Positions 1 to 12,970 of a stretch of 64,000 bases of DNA are shown here, one piece after another (position 1 is the first letter of the stretch; each line of letters begins with the position of its first letter). Below the pieces are notes generated by a model. It was not told the origin of the DNA. It ran no database searches and was given only the letters and a program-made list of their open reading frames with translations. The DNA comes from Epiperipatus broadwayi (taxonomy: Eukaryota > Onychophora > Udeonychophora > Euonychophora > Peripatidae). The translations under genes and the position numbers were made by a program. The stretch spans positions 16,068,258 to 16,132,257 of the forward strand of contig JAQFVV010000013.1 of NCBI GenBank assembly GCA_028023455.1. The letters run 5' to 3'.

Positions 1-1987
1 TATGGTATGTAATTAATTAGTATAGTATTTGAATGATTGATTTATATCAAATTGAATTTGTGAAAAGGAAAAAATATTATATAATAATGTTGATTTGTTA
101 TTTATTATTTATTTATATGTTGTTTCATTTTAAAAATATATTAGTATTTGGATGTTGGAAAATGATAATATTATAATTAATATAAATTTGTAGTTAATAG
201 AAAAATTTGTGGGGGGGAGGAGATTAATGTGATCTCTCCTAGATTTATTCTATGACATAACTCTTGATATCATATAGGGTAATTGATGCTTTGGAAATTA
301 ATGTTCTCAGAATAAGCATAATTTTCACATGATTAATTGTAACGGATTCATATGTTCAACTCGTACAATAATAATTATCAAATCAATTCAATAAAAAAAA
401 AATCAATAAAGTACAAAATAATTTATACACTATACTTGAATTGCGTTCTGAAAGTGTAAACCATCTGGATAGATGCTTTGCTAAGATCATTATTACATAT
501 AACATTTCATGTTATTAAATATGTTAATCTATTACCCATAAAAGATCTTGAAGATGAATGAAGCTAGATACATTTCTCAGCTGATTAGTAGATTATATTT
601 ATATAATAGAGAATTCTTTGCAACTTTATTAAAATGACACAGTAAGTCTGAGTTGTAATAATATGTGCATTTAAAGATCATTATTTCATAAATATTACTA
701 TATATTCTCAGCTACATATTTAACTACTATTATTAGTTTACAGAGTTATTAAGATTAATAAAATGTTGGGCATAAATATGTGTATATTATTTAAGTTGAC
801 AAATTTACATATTTTTAAAACAATCTAATTCAATCAATACACATTTTTTTTATCAAAATAATTTCAGCTTCAATTTTAATATAATAATCATAATCCCCTA
901 TTAAAGGTCCAATCATTGCAATTTTCATTTACCCCCCACATGATCATTTAGGAGATTCCTAAAAATTTAAAACACATAACCTTTTGAGTTCCTTTCACAC
1001 ATTCACAATTGATGTTTTATCATCTACTCTTCCAATTTTATCCACATTTAACTCCATTCCACATTAGAGAAATTAATCCAGCCCCTATTTTGTTAAGTTC
1101 ATCTTCACTATAATTTAAAATGACCTTTATTGATGTTAATAACACAGCAATAAATTTTGAAATAAATATTTTAGCAGACTGACATTTAATTGATAAACCA
1201 TACAATTGTGACTAATTTCATAAGTATAGAAAGATTTCACAAAATTTAATACTATGAATGAATGAGAAAAATTGCACTACAATAAATAAAGATCAAGTGA
1301 ATGGCAGAACAATTTAGAATGAAAAATACAGTTAGTATTATAATTTTTTTTTCTTTTACATTTTATAGCTGATGAATACTGAAAACTGCTGAATTTGGTT
1401 TTTAATCATAAGAGGATGTTTACTTCATTTATAAATAATTTTAAAGACCTTTCATCATTAAATGTGACATATATATATATATAATTAAAATCAAAGAGCA
1501 TAATCACATTCATATATTTCTAAGATATACAGTATAGCCATGGATAGTAGGAGTTCAATTTCTTTTTTATCATTTTCATAGAAGTGGACTTAATATAGGT
1601 AATTGAAAACAGACTTCCAAACTCCTTTCAGCTATCCACTTTATCTCATACAACCAATACACATAACATGTACATGTGAAAAAAATAAATGATCTCCAAT
1701 ATACGTATTTCATGCCAAACCATCAGTCATCAGTTGGTTCAGATTATCATCTCTCACACACATATAATCAGAGCTCAGTTTATATTAAGATAGCAAATCT
1801 TCAAACATTAATGGATAGGCTCCAATATATTCCACCCTCCAATTCTTCAGCCATCCATACCATTGAAAATCTGATGACCGAACATCCAAATCCCTTGTTA
1901 ATGCCAATATTATTGATATCCATGTTGATTTTAAATCAATCTGACCCCTCAAGTGTAGAAGATGATGATCTAGACCAACTGACAAGT
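1..1987. other. AT-rich non-coding stretch
   Basis: I see no recognisable gene in this stretch. It holds short homopolymers and a short TA microsatellite near 1470. A 108-codon open frame at 1676-2002 has no recognisable motif, and the opposite strand is also partly open, so I do not call it a gene. Confidence 0.5.
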
Positions 1988-2948
1988 GCTTTCTCTGGCT
2001 AAGTATTTATCACAAAATTTGTTGAGCAATTGGCAATTGCTCATTGTTTATATCTTACAAGCTTAAAAGAATGGGGTCATGTGATCTATGACTATTTTTT
2101 ATTGGACTATTTATAGTCTCTGCTTTAAGTTTTATGCAATGTTATATTGCTAAGACTACTAATATATGGTTTGGCTGAAGATCTCTCAGCCCCATATAAC
2201 TATTTGAGTTGGATAGCTGGGTTTGAAGACATGTAGGTGTCTAAAAATTTCAGATTTTCCACTTGATAACTTTTAGATAAATGCTGGCTTTGGGTTGGTA
2301 TTTTTAGATCTAGTGTCTAAAGCTACCCTAGTGCTTCTCTGAAGAGTGCCAAAGCACAAAACCATTGGTCAGAGTTTGGGGGAGTTTCCTGACAGAAATA
2401 TTTTAAATGCTTTCTCTGGCTAAGCATTTATCACAAAGCTTGTTGAGCAATTGCTCATTGTTTATATCTTAGAAGCTTAAAAGAATGGGGGTCATGTGAT
2501 CTATGACTATTTTTTATTTGACTATTTATAGTCTCTGCTTTAAGTCTTATGCGATGTTATATTGCTAAGACTACTAATATATGGTTTGGCTGAAGATCTC
2601 TCAGCCCCATATAGCTATTTGAGTTGGATAGCTGGGTTTTTAGACATGTAGGTGACTGAAAATTTCAGATTTTCCACTCAATAGATAACTTAAGATAAAT
2701 GCTGGCTTTGGGTTGGTATTGTTAGATCTAGTGTCTGAAGCTATCCTAGTGCCTCTCTGAGGAGTATCAAAGCATGAAACAATTGGTCAGAGCGGGGGGG
2801 GGTTCCTGACAGATATTTAAATGTTTTCTCTGGCTAAGCATTTATCACAAAGCTTGTTGAGCAATTGCTCACTGCTTATATCTTACAAGCTTAAAAGAAT
2901 GGAGTCATGTGATCTAAGACTATTTTTTATTTGACTATTTATAAAAGA
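1988..2948. repeat. Tandem repeat, ~420-bp unit, about 2.3 copies
   Basis: The same sequence begins at about 1988, 2408 and 2824 with the words tttctctggctaag and runs on through matching text. The third copy breaks off near 2948. The first two copies differ by scattered substitutions and small indels. Each full unit contains a small perfect hairpin (ggctga / tcagcc, first seen at 2173-2191). No coding frame is conserved between copies. It could be a short satellite block or the remains of a tandemly inserted element. Confidence 0.85.
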
Positions 2949-3784
2949 CATTGCTTTAACATTGTCTCCTTCATATATCAAAATTGTCTACAATGTTTTT
3001 GCTAAAGGAATGAAATTTTTTTATTGCAAAAACATTGTAGATTAAGTAAAATATTTTTTTAAATTTTAAAAAATGTATTGTCATTTGCTGAAGCTGGAGA
3101 ACTATTCAATTATATTAAAAAAAAAAAAACCCATTGCAATGAGTTAATCTCAAAACATTAAGTATATATATAATTAATGCTAAAAATATTCACGATTGAA
3201 ATTCACTGGTTGTAATTAAGACCTACAAATAGAAAATTCTGATTGTTTAAGTGTGGATATTCAGGAGCTTCAAATCTCTAGCTCACCTGCTGAGTATAGG
3301 TTTGTTACATAGAATATATGTGTAATGTGAAATTGAATTGGAAAATTTTCATGACAGTTCAGGATTTATAAACAAGCTTTACAGGAGTGAATGGTAAATT
3401 TGGAATACTTCATTACTTACAAATAATTGTCATGAACACCATTCAATTTATTTATTACACACATAAACATTAAAATTATCTGATTTTTTCAGAAATAGAT
3501 GAAAGATTCAAATAAATGATTGCAAATGTCATTTTGCATTTGACTGAAATAATAGCTTCAATACCATTGGTGTGAATCAAGAAACATGGGAAATTAAACC
3601 ATAAGAAACTTTGGATATACTGTAACTGTGGCCTTTATAACTTTTTAAAATATATTCATTGCCTTTCACATACCCAGTAATGTTTTGAAATAGATTGTTA
3701 AATGCGAAAAGTTTCAAATCATCTCATAAATCTCAATGTAATACAGTCAACTCACATGAGACAAGATCATAATGATTTTAGTTT
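2949..3784. other. Non-coding, nothing recognised
   Basis: AT-rich sequence, possibly the 3' flank of the minus-strand exon that ends at 3785. A good minus-strand donor-like sequence (cag, then gtgag) lies at about 3286, but no acceptor-bounded open exon could be paired with it. Confidence 0.35.
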
Positions 3785-3894
3785 TTATGTATAGTTTAGA
3801 AAAAAGCAGACAGGCTGAAAATGGCTAACAAATATTAAGTCATAGTAATCAAATTGAACATCTTCAAACTCTTTCAAGATTCTACCTTTAGCAT
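3785..3894 (-). CDS. Candidate terminal coding exon of an unidentified minus-strand gene
   Basis: On the minus strand a very strong acceptor (a pyrimidine tract ending in cccctgcag) precedes position 3894. Only one of the three frames stays open. It begins with 2 nt of a split codon and reads 35 residues, starting AKGRILKEFEDVQ and passing FDYYDLIFV, to a TAA at 3785-3787. I do not recognise the protein family. The phase is compatible with a preceding exon that leaves one nucleotide, such as the candidate at 5871-5931. Support is the splice signal plus the open frame; a spurious match is possible. Confidence 0.4.
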
Positions 3895-4149
3895 CTGCAG
3901 GGGAAATAAAAAACTGCAATCAGATCTCAAAATAAGTAATGAAGGGGTGAACATATTTGTAGAAGAGTAATAGGTGATTGCCTTTATGACTCAGTACATC
4001 CTGAATCTATTATTGTGTTATTTAGAAGATTTTTTTTTTGTTGGCATATGCCTAAAAAAGTACAAGAAATGCCATTGAAAACTAAGAAAAGATGTCAAGA
4101 AATGAGATCCACCAGTATTGATATTGTAACTGGATGTAACAACCAACTC

Positions 4150-4270
4150 CACTCATTGTTGATTTTATTTCCTGATGAGCATATTGAAGGAGGGAGCTAT
4201 CAATTGGCAATTTTCAATGCTGACTTCACTCCTCCTACAACAATATTTCCTGCTCATCAGAGGATGTAGC
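4150..4270. repeat. Short imperfect inverted repeat
   Basis: The words tgatgagca (about 4174) and tgctcatca (about 4252) face each other, with further purine/pyrimidine complementarity between them, giving an imperfect hairpin of roughly 95 bp. An 84-codon open frame across it (4015-4269) has no motif and is not called. It may be a small palindromic element remnant. Confidence 0.35.
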
Positions 4271-4646
4271 ACCATAGAGACTGGAAACATCTAGAAGTTT
4301 GTTTGGTTTCCTAAACGGCACCATTAGAGTTCCATATCACTACAACTTTACTTACCCACATTGAGTTATTCCGGACATAGCTCAATACATGAGATTCTTG
4401 TGAACCAGTGCATAAATGGATGAATCATGTTAATTGAAATTGACATGAGGTATTATTTATTTTGAAACAATAATTTTATTTAACAATAATATTGGATATA
4501 AAGTTCTTAAAGAAGAAGAAAAAGTTTGTTGACGGTCTCTATTCTTGCTGTCTTCATATCCGTGTACACATGATGGATGTTCTCCCTGATCTTTATGAGT
4601 GTGAATTGTCCTTCTTGGTTTGAAGTTCCCTCATCTGCATAGATAC

Positions 4647-4890
4647 ATATCCATGTGTTTAGAAGTATGTTTTCATCCAGGTATATAGAAATATTTGTTT
4701 TTATCCAGGTATCTAAAAGTACTTGCTTTATCCAAGTATCTAGAAGCACTTAATGCTATTCAGGTATACAGAAACATGTTTTATCCAGGCATATTGAAGC
4801 AATTAATTCTATCCAGGTATACAGAATCATTTGTCTTATCTAGGCACATAGAAGCAATTGTTTTATCCTGGTATCTAGAAGTACCTTTAT
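4647..4890. repeat. 27-bp minisatellite, about 9 units
   Basis: Variants of tatccaggtatctagaagc recur at about 4647, 4674, 4702, 4729, 4757, 4782, 4810, 4837 and 4864, a 27-28 bp period. Because 27 is a multiple of three, the array stays open as a repetitive peptide in one plus-strand frame. I regard that frame as a by-product of the period rather than a gene. The units have diverged from each other, so the array is not recent. Confidence 0.85.
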
Positions 4891-4900
4891 TTTCATTTGA

Positions 4901-5255
4901 CATATTATCCAAATGTGGGTTTGAACCACTTACTCATCATATAGATGCAATTTGGAGTCATTATTTGAAAGTATTTTGTTATATAACATATAATACCAGT
5001 GTGGGTTTGAACCACTTACTCATCATATAGGTACGGTTTGGAGTCATTAATTGGAAGTATTTTATTATTATATAACATATTATATTGGTGTGGGTTTGAA
5101 CCATTTACTCATCATATCAGTGCGGTTTGAAGTCATTATTTGGAAATACTTTATTATTATTTAACATATTATACAGGAGCGGGTTTGAACCACTTACTTA
5201 TCATATTAGTGCGGTTTGAAGTCATTATTTGGAAGTATTTTATTATTATCTCTTA
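4901..5255. repeat. ~88-bp minisatellite, 4 units
   Basis: The word gggtttgaacc starts successive units at about 4917, 5003, 5092 and 5181, a spacing of 86-89 bp. Each unit also shares the words actcatcata, tttggagtcatta and tattttattatta. The array abuts the 27-bp minisatellite directly, so two unrelated tandem arrays lie side by side. Confidence 0.85.
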
Positions 5256-5870
5256 ATTCACATCTACTATTTCTTCAGGCATGTAGGTACATATTCATCA
5301 TTATTCGTGTATATAATATATCAATTTTTAATCTATAATTTCTTATTCACTTATATAACCATTTCCTTAATTTATGTGAGTGTGGATTCAGATTTAATTC
5401 ATTCTGTCAAAGCATTTTGTAAAATAATAAATGTCACTTCCATAATCAATAATTTCATTTATGTAGATACAAATTAGTAAAAATTTCATGATAAAATTAA
5501 TTTCAGATTAGCAAAATCATTTTTGCGTCTTCAGTTCATCTTTTAATAACACCTAGATCATCTTATTACTCCACATAAAAATTAGTCATTTAAAATAAAC
5601 ATGTTTTCATTTTGCATTATTTTATAATCAATCCACCAAGAAAATGATATTTCATTAAATCATAAATTATTTGAAAAAAAAAAAAAAGCATCTTACAAAA
5701 TATTTTCAATTCATCTATTACTCCAATGTGTTCTATTTTTAAATATATTCCCTTTTTGTATTACTTTACAATCAATCGATTTAAAAAGTAACATTATTTT
5801 ATAATTTAACTTAATGAATAGGTTTTACAAAATATTTTCAAGTATTATAAAGGCATACAAGTCTCCTTAC
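5256..5870. other. Non-coding AT-rich stretch
   Basis: No gene or repeat recognised apart from poly-A runs near 5675. It would be intronic if the flanking minus-strand exon candidates belong to one gene. Confidence 0.3.
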
Positions 5871-5994
5871 CTGAACCTTCATCTGTTGGCAGTTCTCCAT
5901 ACATTTTCCAATTAATAAGGTGTTCCGAGAGCTTAACGAATCGATGGTCAGTTCACAGATCTTGTTTTCATTTTACTTCCATTACTGAATCCGA
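5871..5994 (-). CDS. Candidate exon with strong splice sites, family unknown
   Basis: On the minus strand a long pyrimidine tract ending in ggattcag precedes 5994, and a textbook donor (cag, then gtaagg) follows 5871. Read from the outer acceptor, all three frames contain stops, so the 124-nt form would have to be a 5' UTR or non-coding exon. If the inner acceptor at 5932-5933 is used, the exon is 61 nt (5871-5931) and reads LSEHLINWKMYGELPTDEGS plus one nucleotide. That phase joins to the exon at 3785-3894. The inner acceptor lacks a good pyrimidine tract, so the boundary is uncertain. Confidence 0.35.
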
Positions 5995-6089
5995 TGACAG
6001 AGGAAAGAGAAAAGCCGTTTTATATTTAGCCAGACATTTGAAATATTTTAATCACTAATTTCATTTTTTTATTAGTTACAGGTTCCTTT

Positions 6090-6480
6090 TTTTTTAATAT
6101 TCATGGTGTTCCAAGCTTTATTGGGCCGGTATTCATATAATCTGGATTGCACTAGTCCACTAGTAACAGTCTTGATGCTTTCTAACAATGCGTCTACTAA
6201 AAAAATCTCTTTAAGCAACCTCCCCTATTTATCTTCTCATGCTTTTCTTATCAATCCTCCTTTGGATCGATCTAGCACCAATTACATAGGTGATGATGAT
6301 CTTTCTCTGAGGCCCATGTGTTTATTTCCATCGTTATGGACCATCCACTTTTAGCGGGAACAAATTCTAATAATACTTATCTGATGTTTTTGAAAAACAT
6401 CTCTTGATCTTTTATGCCCATGGCAATCATTTTAATTAGTTGTTAATTATAGCTTCCTTTTTTTTTAAATCTGAAAACAT
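6090..6480 (+). repeat. Weak third copy of the 33-kb/46-kb dispersed repeat
   Basis: Around 6290-6345 the sequence matches the part of the dispersed repeat near 34514-34562 (shared words tttctctg, catgt/ctatgta, ttatttccat). The downstream stretches (tatgccca followed by t-rich sequence) also correspond. The similarity is low, so this would be an old fragment. Confidence 0.35.
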
Positions 6481-8848
6481 TAAACTTTCGCAAGATACAT
6501 TTTAACGGTAATTTTAATATCTTAAAATTTCGATTTTAAATTGCTGTCATGCTTTTATTTCTTTTCTTTTATGTACATCGAAAACTATACCAGCTTTTAA
6601 TTTAATCTCAACAGTTTTTAAATGGGGGGAGAACTTCAAATTATGTATGTGAAATGTGTCTGTTTCAATATGTTTCAGTATATTTATGTGTGGAATACAA
6701 GAATCAAAAAGTGGCAATTACAACTTTTAGATCAACAGATTTGTGTAGTTTTATAACTAGTAAGGATGATAATCAAGGAATACTACTTTTCAGTCTAAAT
6801 AAAAAAAACAATCGCATATTTTTTTAATACAAATAAGCAGGTTAAGCAGACAATTCATAATAGGAATATCAAGAAAGAGTATTAAAACATGAACTCCTTC
6901 AATGAGTTTATAAGATAGTCCCAATTAACAAGATTAAATGCAGCTTGGTTCTTATATAGCCTATATTATGGCTTTGATAGGAAATATTACTATCGAAACA
7001 ATGAGCACAATATGGAAGCTTTTTATTTCCTCAGTACAGTATACACAAAAAAAAATTTAAAATAAGAGATTATTAAGATTCTTGAGTTCCAGGTCTTCCA
7101 GAAGGAACTACAGTTCATTTAGTTTCAAATTAAAGGACTGTCAGATTTTTTTTTGTTTAAATTTAAGATATTGGTAGTGAGAGATAGCCAAGATTGCATT
7201 AAATATCTAACATTTATAAAAGCTAAATAGAATTAAATCAGTTACTAATACCACCTTTCATCTTTAATCTATTTATCTTTTTAGTATTTATTTTATCTGG
7301 ATACACAATCAAGGCTCTAATAATTCTTTATTGTCATAATCTGATGGATTTTCCAAACTTGCAATGACTCTTATTTTAAAACAGCTGAATAATATTACAA
7401 CCAGCAATCCAGAATAGGTTCATCTAGAAAAGAAGATAAACTAAAAGTGAAATTTTTACACTGGTGTAATTTATTTCTAATCACAGTTTAGCACAGTCAG
7501 AGTGAGAACTTGAGTTCATATTTCATGAATCACAGCTCAATTCTATTCTTCAATAGCTCAAATTTCAAATAAACTAATAAGTAACAAACCATTTGATTAT
7601 TATTATCCTTTTTATTTATTTTATCATAAGAAGGTTTGGAAAGAAAATGAGCTTCCAAATTTATGACTTAGTCTTATTCTAGAAGTTTTGAAAGCTCATC
7701 CAACTATTTAATTAACATTTCAGAGATTTAAAAACTGTACATACAATTTTCTGGTTAACATGCACCAAATTATGAATAATGTCATTTAGGACTTACTGAA
7801 AGTCAAGCAATGCAAAGTGAAAGAATTTATACTGTTGTATGAAAGTAGAAAGCTATGAATAGAGTTAAAAAATGGTCAAAGTATAGAATGTGATTATTTG
7901 AGCATCTACCTTCAAATTGTGAAGTTGCAGTAAGAAAATGCAGAATAGAATCCTTAGTGCTTGAAAAGGAAAACAATTAGAGGATACTACTGGAGCAATA
8001 AGTTCAAAATAATTGGAGAAGGCTTGACAATTTTAAAACATCTTATAAGGATAGGGGTATATCTGAGGTTTGTAAAAATTTTTGAACAATATGTAACTTT
8101 GAAATTGGATTTTTAACTAGCTTAGACAATATATTGTTATTAAGTAGTGTCAGATACAGTAACAGAAAAAGAATAGACTATAATTAACTTTTTAAAGATC
8201 TAATGATGCTACATTAACGAGAATAAATTTTGCACCACCTAAGAGGTATCCATTATGCAAATGTGATATTTTGTTTGTAAAGAATTTGCAAGTTTTTATG
8301 GATCTTGTTTTCAGTGAAAAAAATATATCATTCTTAATGAATTTAATGAAGAAATATAATTTGATCGATTTTATTCTTCACATTGATTTCTTGAATATTG
8401 AGTTTACAAACCAAAGCCCTACCACAACAGTTGGCTTTTTCTACTCATTTTGAAGAGATGGATTTATTGTTGATGTTAACATAAAGTGAGAAAATCAAAG
8501 CAGCATATTTTATGAAGAAAATAACCTTATGTGAGAAATCTAAAAGCTATGGAAGAGTGCTCAACTAATATCGTAAGATTTTTCATTGCACTAAATTTTT
8601 GAATAGGTTGAATAAAATTTTGTCTCAAATTTGCATATTCCAATACATATTGATCTATGGTAGAACATTAATATCCACTGTATTATCATTCACTATCCAA
8701 AAAAAAAAAAAAAAAAGTAAAACAAAAATTTTAATATTTTACTTCACATCACTAATCTATTATTTGTAAAAAAAAATGTGTGCATACATTTCATTTTAAT
8801 ATATATAATTAAAGTGCTTCAATGAGTATTTTTTTTCTTTTAACTTAC
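6481..8848. other. Non-coding AT-rich stretch
   Basis: No coding region or well-defined repeat recognised. There are several poly-A/T runs, including A18 near 8700. A possible 35-nt minus-strand micro-exon near 7797-7831 has good borders but no recognisable content and is not called. Confidence 0.3.
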
Positions 8849-8930
8849 AATATTAAAACATTCTCCCTGGAATTTATATTGCCCTATGTTTAAATTTCCA
8901 GTTGAATCAAATAAAAAATTGCTTCCAGTC
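8849..8930 (-). CDS. Candidate internal exon, family unknown
   Basis: On the minus strand an acceptor (ctttttatag) precedes 8930 and a donor (gtaagtt) follows 8849. The 82-nt interval is one nucleotide plus 27 open codons and ends in phase 0. The frame contains the segments TGSNFLFDSTGNLN and GQYKFQGECFNI. I do not recognise the family. Because 8965-9110 just beside it is a hAT-like end, the segment could instead be element-derived. Splice signals and a single open frame are the evidence. Confidence 0.35.
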
Positions 8931-8964
8931 CTATAAAAAGTTTTAGATTAGTAGCTAGTATGTA

Positions 8965-9110
8965 CAGCCAGGCTTCTCAAACTTTTTCCACTATTATGCG
9001 ACCCCTTTCACCTGAGCAAATATTTTTGTGACTCTGGGTATAGAGGTATATAAACTAGGAATACAAATTAAAACATTTGCTTATAATATCATCATAAAGA
9101 AAATTTATTT
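8965..9110 (+). mobile_element. hAT-type transposon terminal fragment
   Basis: The sequence beginning caggcttctcaaacttttt, followed by a gcgacccc word and a purine-rich restatement (gtgactctgggta), is the typical start of many animal hAT/Charlie-like non-autonomous elements. No matching opposite end or 8-bp target duplication was found nearby, so only one end is called. Confidence 0.4.
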
Positions 9111-11640
9111 GAAAACAATTCTTTGGTATGCAAGCACATTAAACAATGAAAACTGAGGACAATAAAAACAAACTTAATTCTTTTCAGTCATCTTTCTGCT
9201 TTTTTCCAAATAAGACATAATTCTTATAATATAATATCAGAAAAATCGAATACTGCATTATTAAGAAAATGGATAGTTTTTTGAACATTTCAAAATATTT
9301 GCTGAGTTGTGATATAGCCGATTACAAGAAGCCATAATTATTAATTTGTTAAAATTTTTTTAACAAATTCAAGCAATTAAGTAAATTAAGAATGGATTTT
9401 GTTTGTTTGATATAAAAAGTATCACGCTGTTCTTCAAATTCAAATAAAAGAACGGATTATAACGTTAATATAATATTTATATATATATCATTGATGGAAT
9501 AATTCTACTCACATAAAATCATTTAATAACAAATTTAGAATTAAGAAACTTTAAATTATTAATTTGTTGAGAAAGCATGTTTTCTGGCTAAGTCAATAGT
9601 GTTGTAGGGCTTATGTGTTTACCAGCCCTTACCAGAATAAGCACAATGAATTAGTGTTTAAGTGTGTAATGCCTGCCAAAAATTTCAAATGTCACATCTA
9701 AAATTTACAGATGGATATAAAAGGAAGAACAACAATAGTATATATGTCACTGAGGAGTCTTCACGAGGAATGCATGACTTATCATAGCAGCCCGAACAAA
9801 ATAACAATGGAGTACCTATCAGATGAATGGAGTACCTATCAGATGTTAATTGCCTAACTCCTAAATCTTATGCCAGTCATCAAAAAGAATTATTAATTTG
9901 TTACATGATATTTTTTTTTATGTTGGTAGAATTATGTATTATTGTATATACATATTTTACTTTTGTATTTGTAAATCAAGATCTCTTTAACTTGGAAGAT
10001 TTCATTGTAACTAAATTCAAAAAAACACATGGAAGAAGGTTGTTAGTGTAAATAATTTTTTTTTAAATAAAATTTAGGGAATCTTCCCTTCATAGTGACA
10101 TGACATTAGTTTTGATTACTAATAGAATCCTTACAAAAATATGAGATCAAGGTAGGATTTTTATTTATTGCTATTCCATATAAAAAGGATATATAAAGTT
10201 TTGACAGTACAGAATTTATTTTCTTTTGTTAATTAACAGTTGTTCATACATGTTTATTCAGTATGAATGATTAACATTACTGCACAAATTCTTTTATATT
10301 TAACTTCTACATGTGACAAAACACTACTATTACAATTAAACCCAGTAGTTATTTAATATATTTTCGTTTATTTGATTAATTAGTTAATTAGTTTCATCAT
10401 CAATGCAATGGTGAATTAATGATTTTATTATCTTTTTTGTTATATTTATTTAGTTTATATATATAACGAGTGTTTATTCATATATACCTATTAGGGGAAG
10501 GGTTGGTTTAATAAATATTATTTAATTATCAATATAACACTTAAATATGTATATAATCATTTTTATTTTATTTTGTTAAAGAAGTTTGTCAATATTATAT
10601 TATGTTTGTAAATAAACATTGTTAGTTTGCTTCTCATTAAATATTCTCTAGTTTATCAAAATCATTTCTTTCCCATTCATCAATCGATCACCATATATAT
10701 AAGTATACAAAGAGATTATTTTTTTTGTATATTATAACATTGTAATAGGATTAAATGAGTATTATCGTTGATTTATGATATATATATATAAGCATACCAT
10801 AATTCCTACGTAAGTGAAATCCATCGCTGAAGAGAGTTAATTGCAATATTCTCCCTGGGTTCGAATTCGAATTCTGAGATATATGTAAAATCTGAAAGAG
10901 GGGTGAGATATGATGAACTAACCTAAATTATGTCTAAATTTAATGTGTGGAATAAGAGCTAGCCCACTAGAAGTAGGCATAATCATTAGTTAGTTACTTC
11001 ACTGCATCATTATTACCATCCTACCCGAAACCCTAGGTATGATAATTGTTAGATCTATTCCCCCTCTTCTAATGGAATAAACCGAATTGTTACCCATTTT
11101 GACGCAGCCTGTTGTGGAGTAATGGCAACCAGATTCCATCACAAGAAAATATTAGAAATTCTGTCTTAATCCCGAGCCAAAATTCATTTAATAATTTTTT
11201 GGAAAACTCAAACTTTAAACTTGTGCCACTCGATAGCACAGGAAGTTCTTCTTGAGGATTTAATAGTAAATGATTGACATTAATCATTTCAATTGAGTAT
11301 GGTTTATGAACTCAATTTTCTTTTTCAACATCAAAATTTAAAGAAAAATAATTTTAAAATTGTGTCTCTAGACACTTCAAATGATCAATTATAATTTTTA
11401 GACTCAAGTCTTTGGAAAAGCATCTATAGCTGTAAACATTTCTAAATATAAACAAAACTTTTAATTTTATATTTTAACATAAATAATTATTTCCTCATGT
11501 TTAAATCATTCAAATTTTCAAAAAATCTGATAAATAAGTTTTAAAAGTCATACTTCATTGTGAAAAAAAAATCAAAAAAATAAGCTTTCTGCTCAATTAA
11601 AAATATAATTTATTCTTTTAATTATATTCTGTAGAAATGC
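9111..11640. other. Non-coding AT-rich stretch
   Basis: No gene recognised. A 40-nt minus-strand interval at 9633-9672 has consensus acceptor and donor words but a weak coding content. Around 10850-11060 a GC-richer patch with the word gggttcgaattc resembles a tRNA-type B box and may be a decayed SINE. TA-rich microsatellites occur near 9480, 10460 and 10785. Confidence 0.3.
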
Positions 11641-11647
11641 AGTTTGT

Positions 11648-11965
11648 TCACCTTACTTTGAACACTTTAGCAAAAAAAATTTTTGATTTTTTATTGTAGA
11701 TATTTACACCAATCTTATGTTTTGACTGTTCTTCAGGGCTATGATATAATGACAAAATAAAATAAATAACTATATAAATAATACCATAAAAATATAAATA
11801 ATAAAATTAATAAAAAACAATATGAAGTGTAACAAAATATAATAAAACTGAAATAACTATAATCAAACCATGACTGCAGGACACTTGGTAAGATTCTGTG
11901 TAAATACATACAATAAAAAAAATTTTTTTTTTTCGCTAAAAAGTGTTCAAAGTAAGGTAAATAAA
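11648..11965. mobile_element. Small foldback/MITE-like element
   Basis: The word cttactttgaacactttagc at about 11652 faces its reverse complement near 11934-11957, giving about 25-bp inverted arms around some 250 bp of AT-rich sequence. There is no coding capacity. It lies immediately downstream (in minus sense) of the hAT transposase relic, so it could be an independent miniature inverted-repeat element or the degraded end of a neighbour. Confidence 0.5.
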
Positions 11966-12009
11966 TTGCATTTATATAAAACATTACAGCAAAATAAAAG
12001 AAGTGTGAA

Positions 12010-12970
12010 TTAATAATCTATAAACTTCATCCTCTTGAGAGTGACCATACTTTTGTATGTAGCAATAAGGTTTGGTACAGAATTCATTCCTTTGTAATGG
12101 TTTGAAAGTAGAAAATTATTAAGAGCTTGGCTTTTTATGAAATTAATAACTTTGATAGCATCACAAAGCACACCAATTACATCTGATGATATTTTTTTGG
12201 CTACAACGGCTTCCCAATGATTCATGTAATGAGTATAAAATGATATGTTCATTGCCATCAACTTTAACCTTTGATACAAATCCAATATTCTCACTCATCA
12301 CTGCCCCACATCATCTAAGCATTAAAAATCCTCATTTGTGAAAAATTCAATAACTTTAAGATAAGAATGTTCGCCTCTTGTGCATATTCCCAAAGGATGA
12401 CAAAACAATTCTTCATGTATACTTACTTCAGACACATATCTTATATAAAGTAACAATTGTGCCAAGTTAGAAATATCAGTTGTTTCATACCATTAAATTG
12501 CAAACACTGGGCTGTTCTTAAGCCTAGTATAATAAACTGCTGCAATTAGTCATTTTCTAATTTCAGAAATTCTTTTGGAAACAGTATCATTTGATAAAGG
12601 AATTTTACGAATTTCAGCTCCATATTTTTTTCCGTGAACTATTTCCAACATTTTTATTGCAACAGGCAACACGAGATCTCCTATTATGTAGAGGTTTTTA
12701 TTTTTTTTTCAATTAAATGTTTCATAAGATGCAAGTAAATATTTTTCGTTGATAGCAACAAATTTCTCAAAGCATTGTTTTTCTGTATAAGGCATTCAAA
12801 GTATTCCTTTGGTTTATTGCAGTATGTTGTGTGCTCGGTATTAGGACATCACTTTAGTTCGAATGGTTTCATGCTCTCAGCAACCAAAACTTCATTGCAA
12901 ATTAAGCAAGTAGGTTGTGCAACATCATTACAATTAACATAAAAAAATCCAAATGCTAAAAACGAAATGT
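12010..12970 (-). pseudogene. hAT-family (SCAND3/ZBED-type) transposase pseudogene
   Basis: Read on the minus strand from about 12970 downwards, the start carries a BED-like zinc finger: CLICNEV, then MKPFELK and, after a stop, a histidine-rich stretch. The middle is interrupted by stops and frameshifts. The 3' part (12010-12294) is open for 94 residues. It includes VIGVLCDAIKVINFIKSQAL, which resembles the conserved core of SCAND3/ZBED5-like hAT transposases. This is a domesticable DNA-transposon family, but here the gene is broken by several stops, and catalytic residues cannot be verified in a continuous frame. An active transposase is ruled out by the breaks. Confidence 0.7.

Noticed and set aside
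1369-1400. CTGATGA followed by gaaaac, hammerhead-like
   Set aside because: The spacing leaves no room for stem II and flanks do not pair as stem I; chance match.
1676-2002. 108-codon frame
   Set aside because: No recognisable domain, no splice context and both strands partly open; too weak to call a gene.
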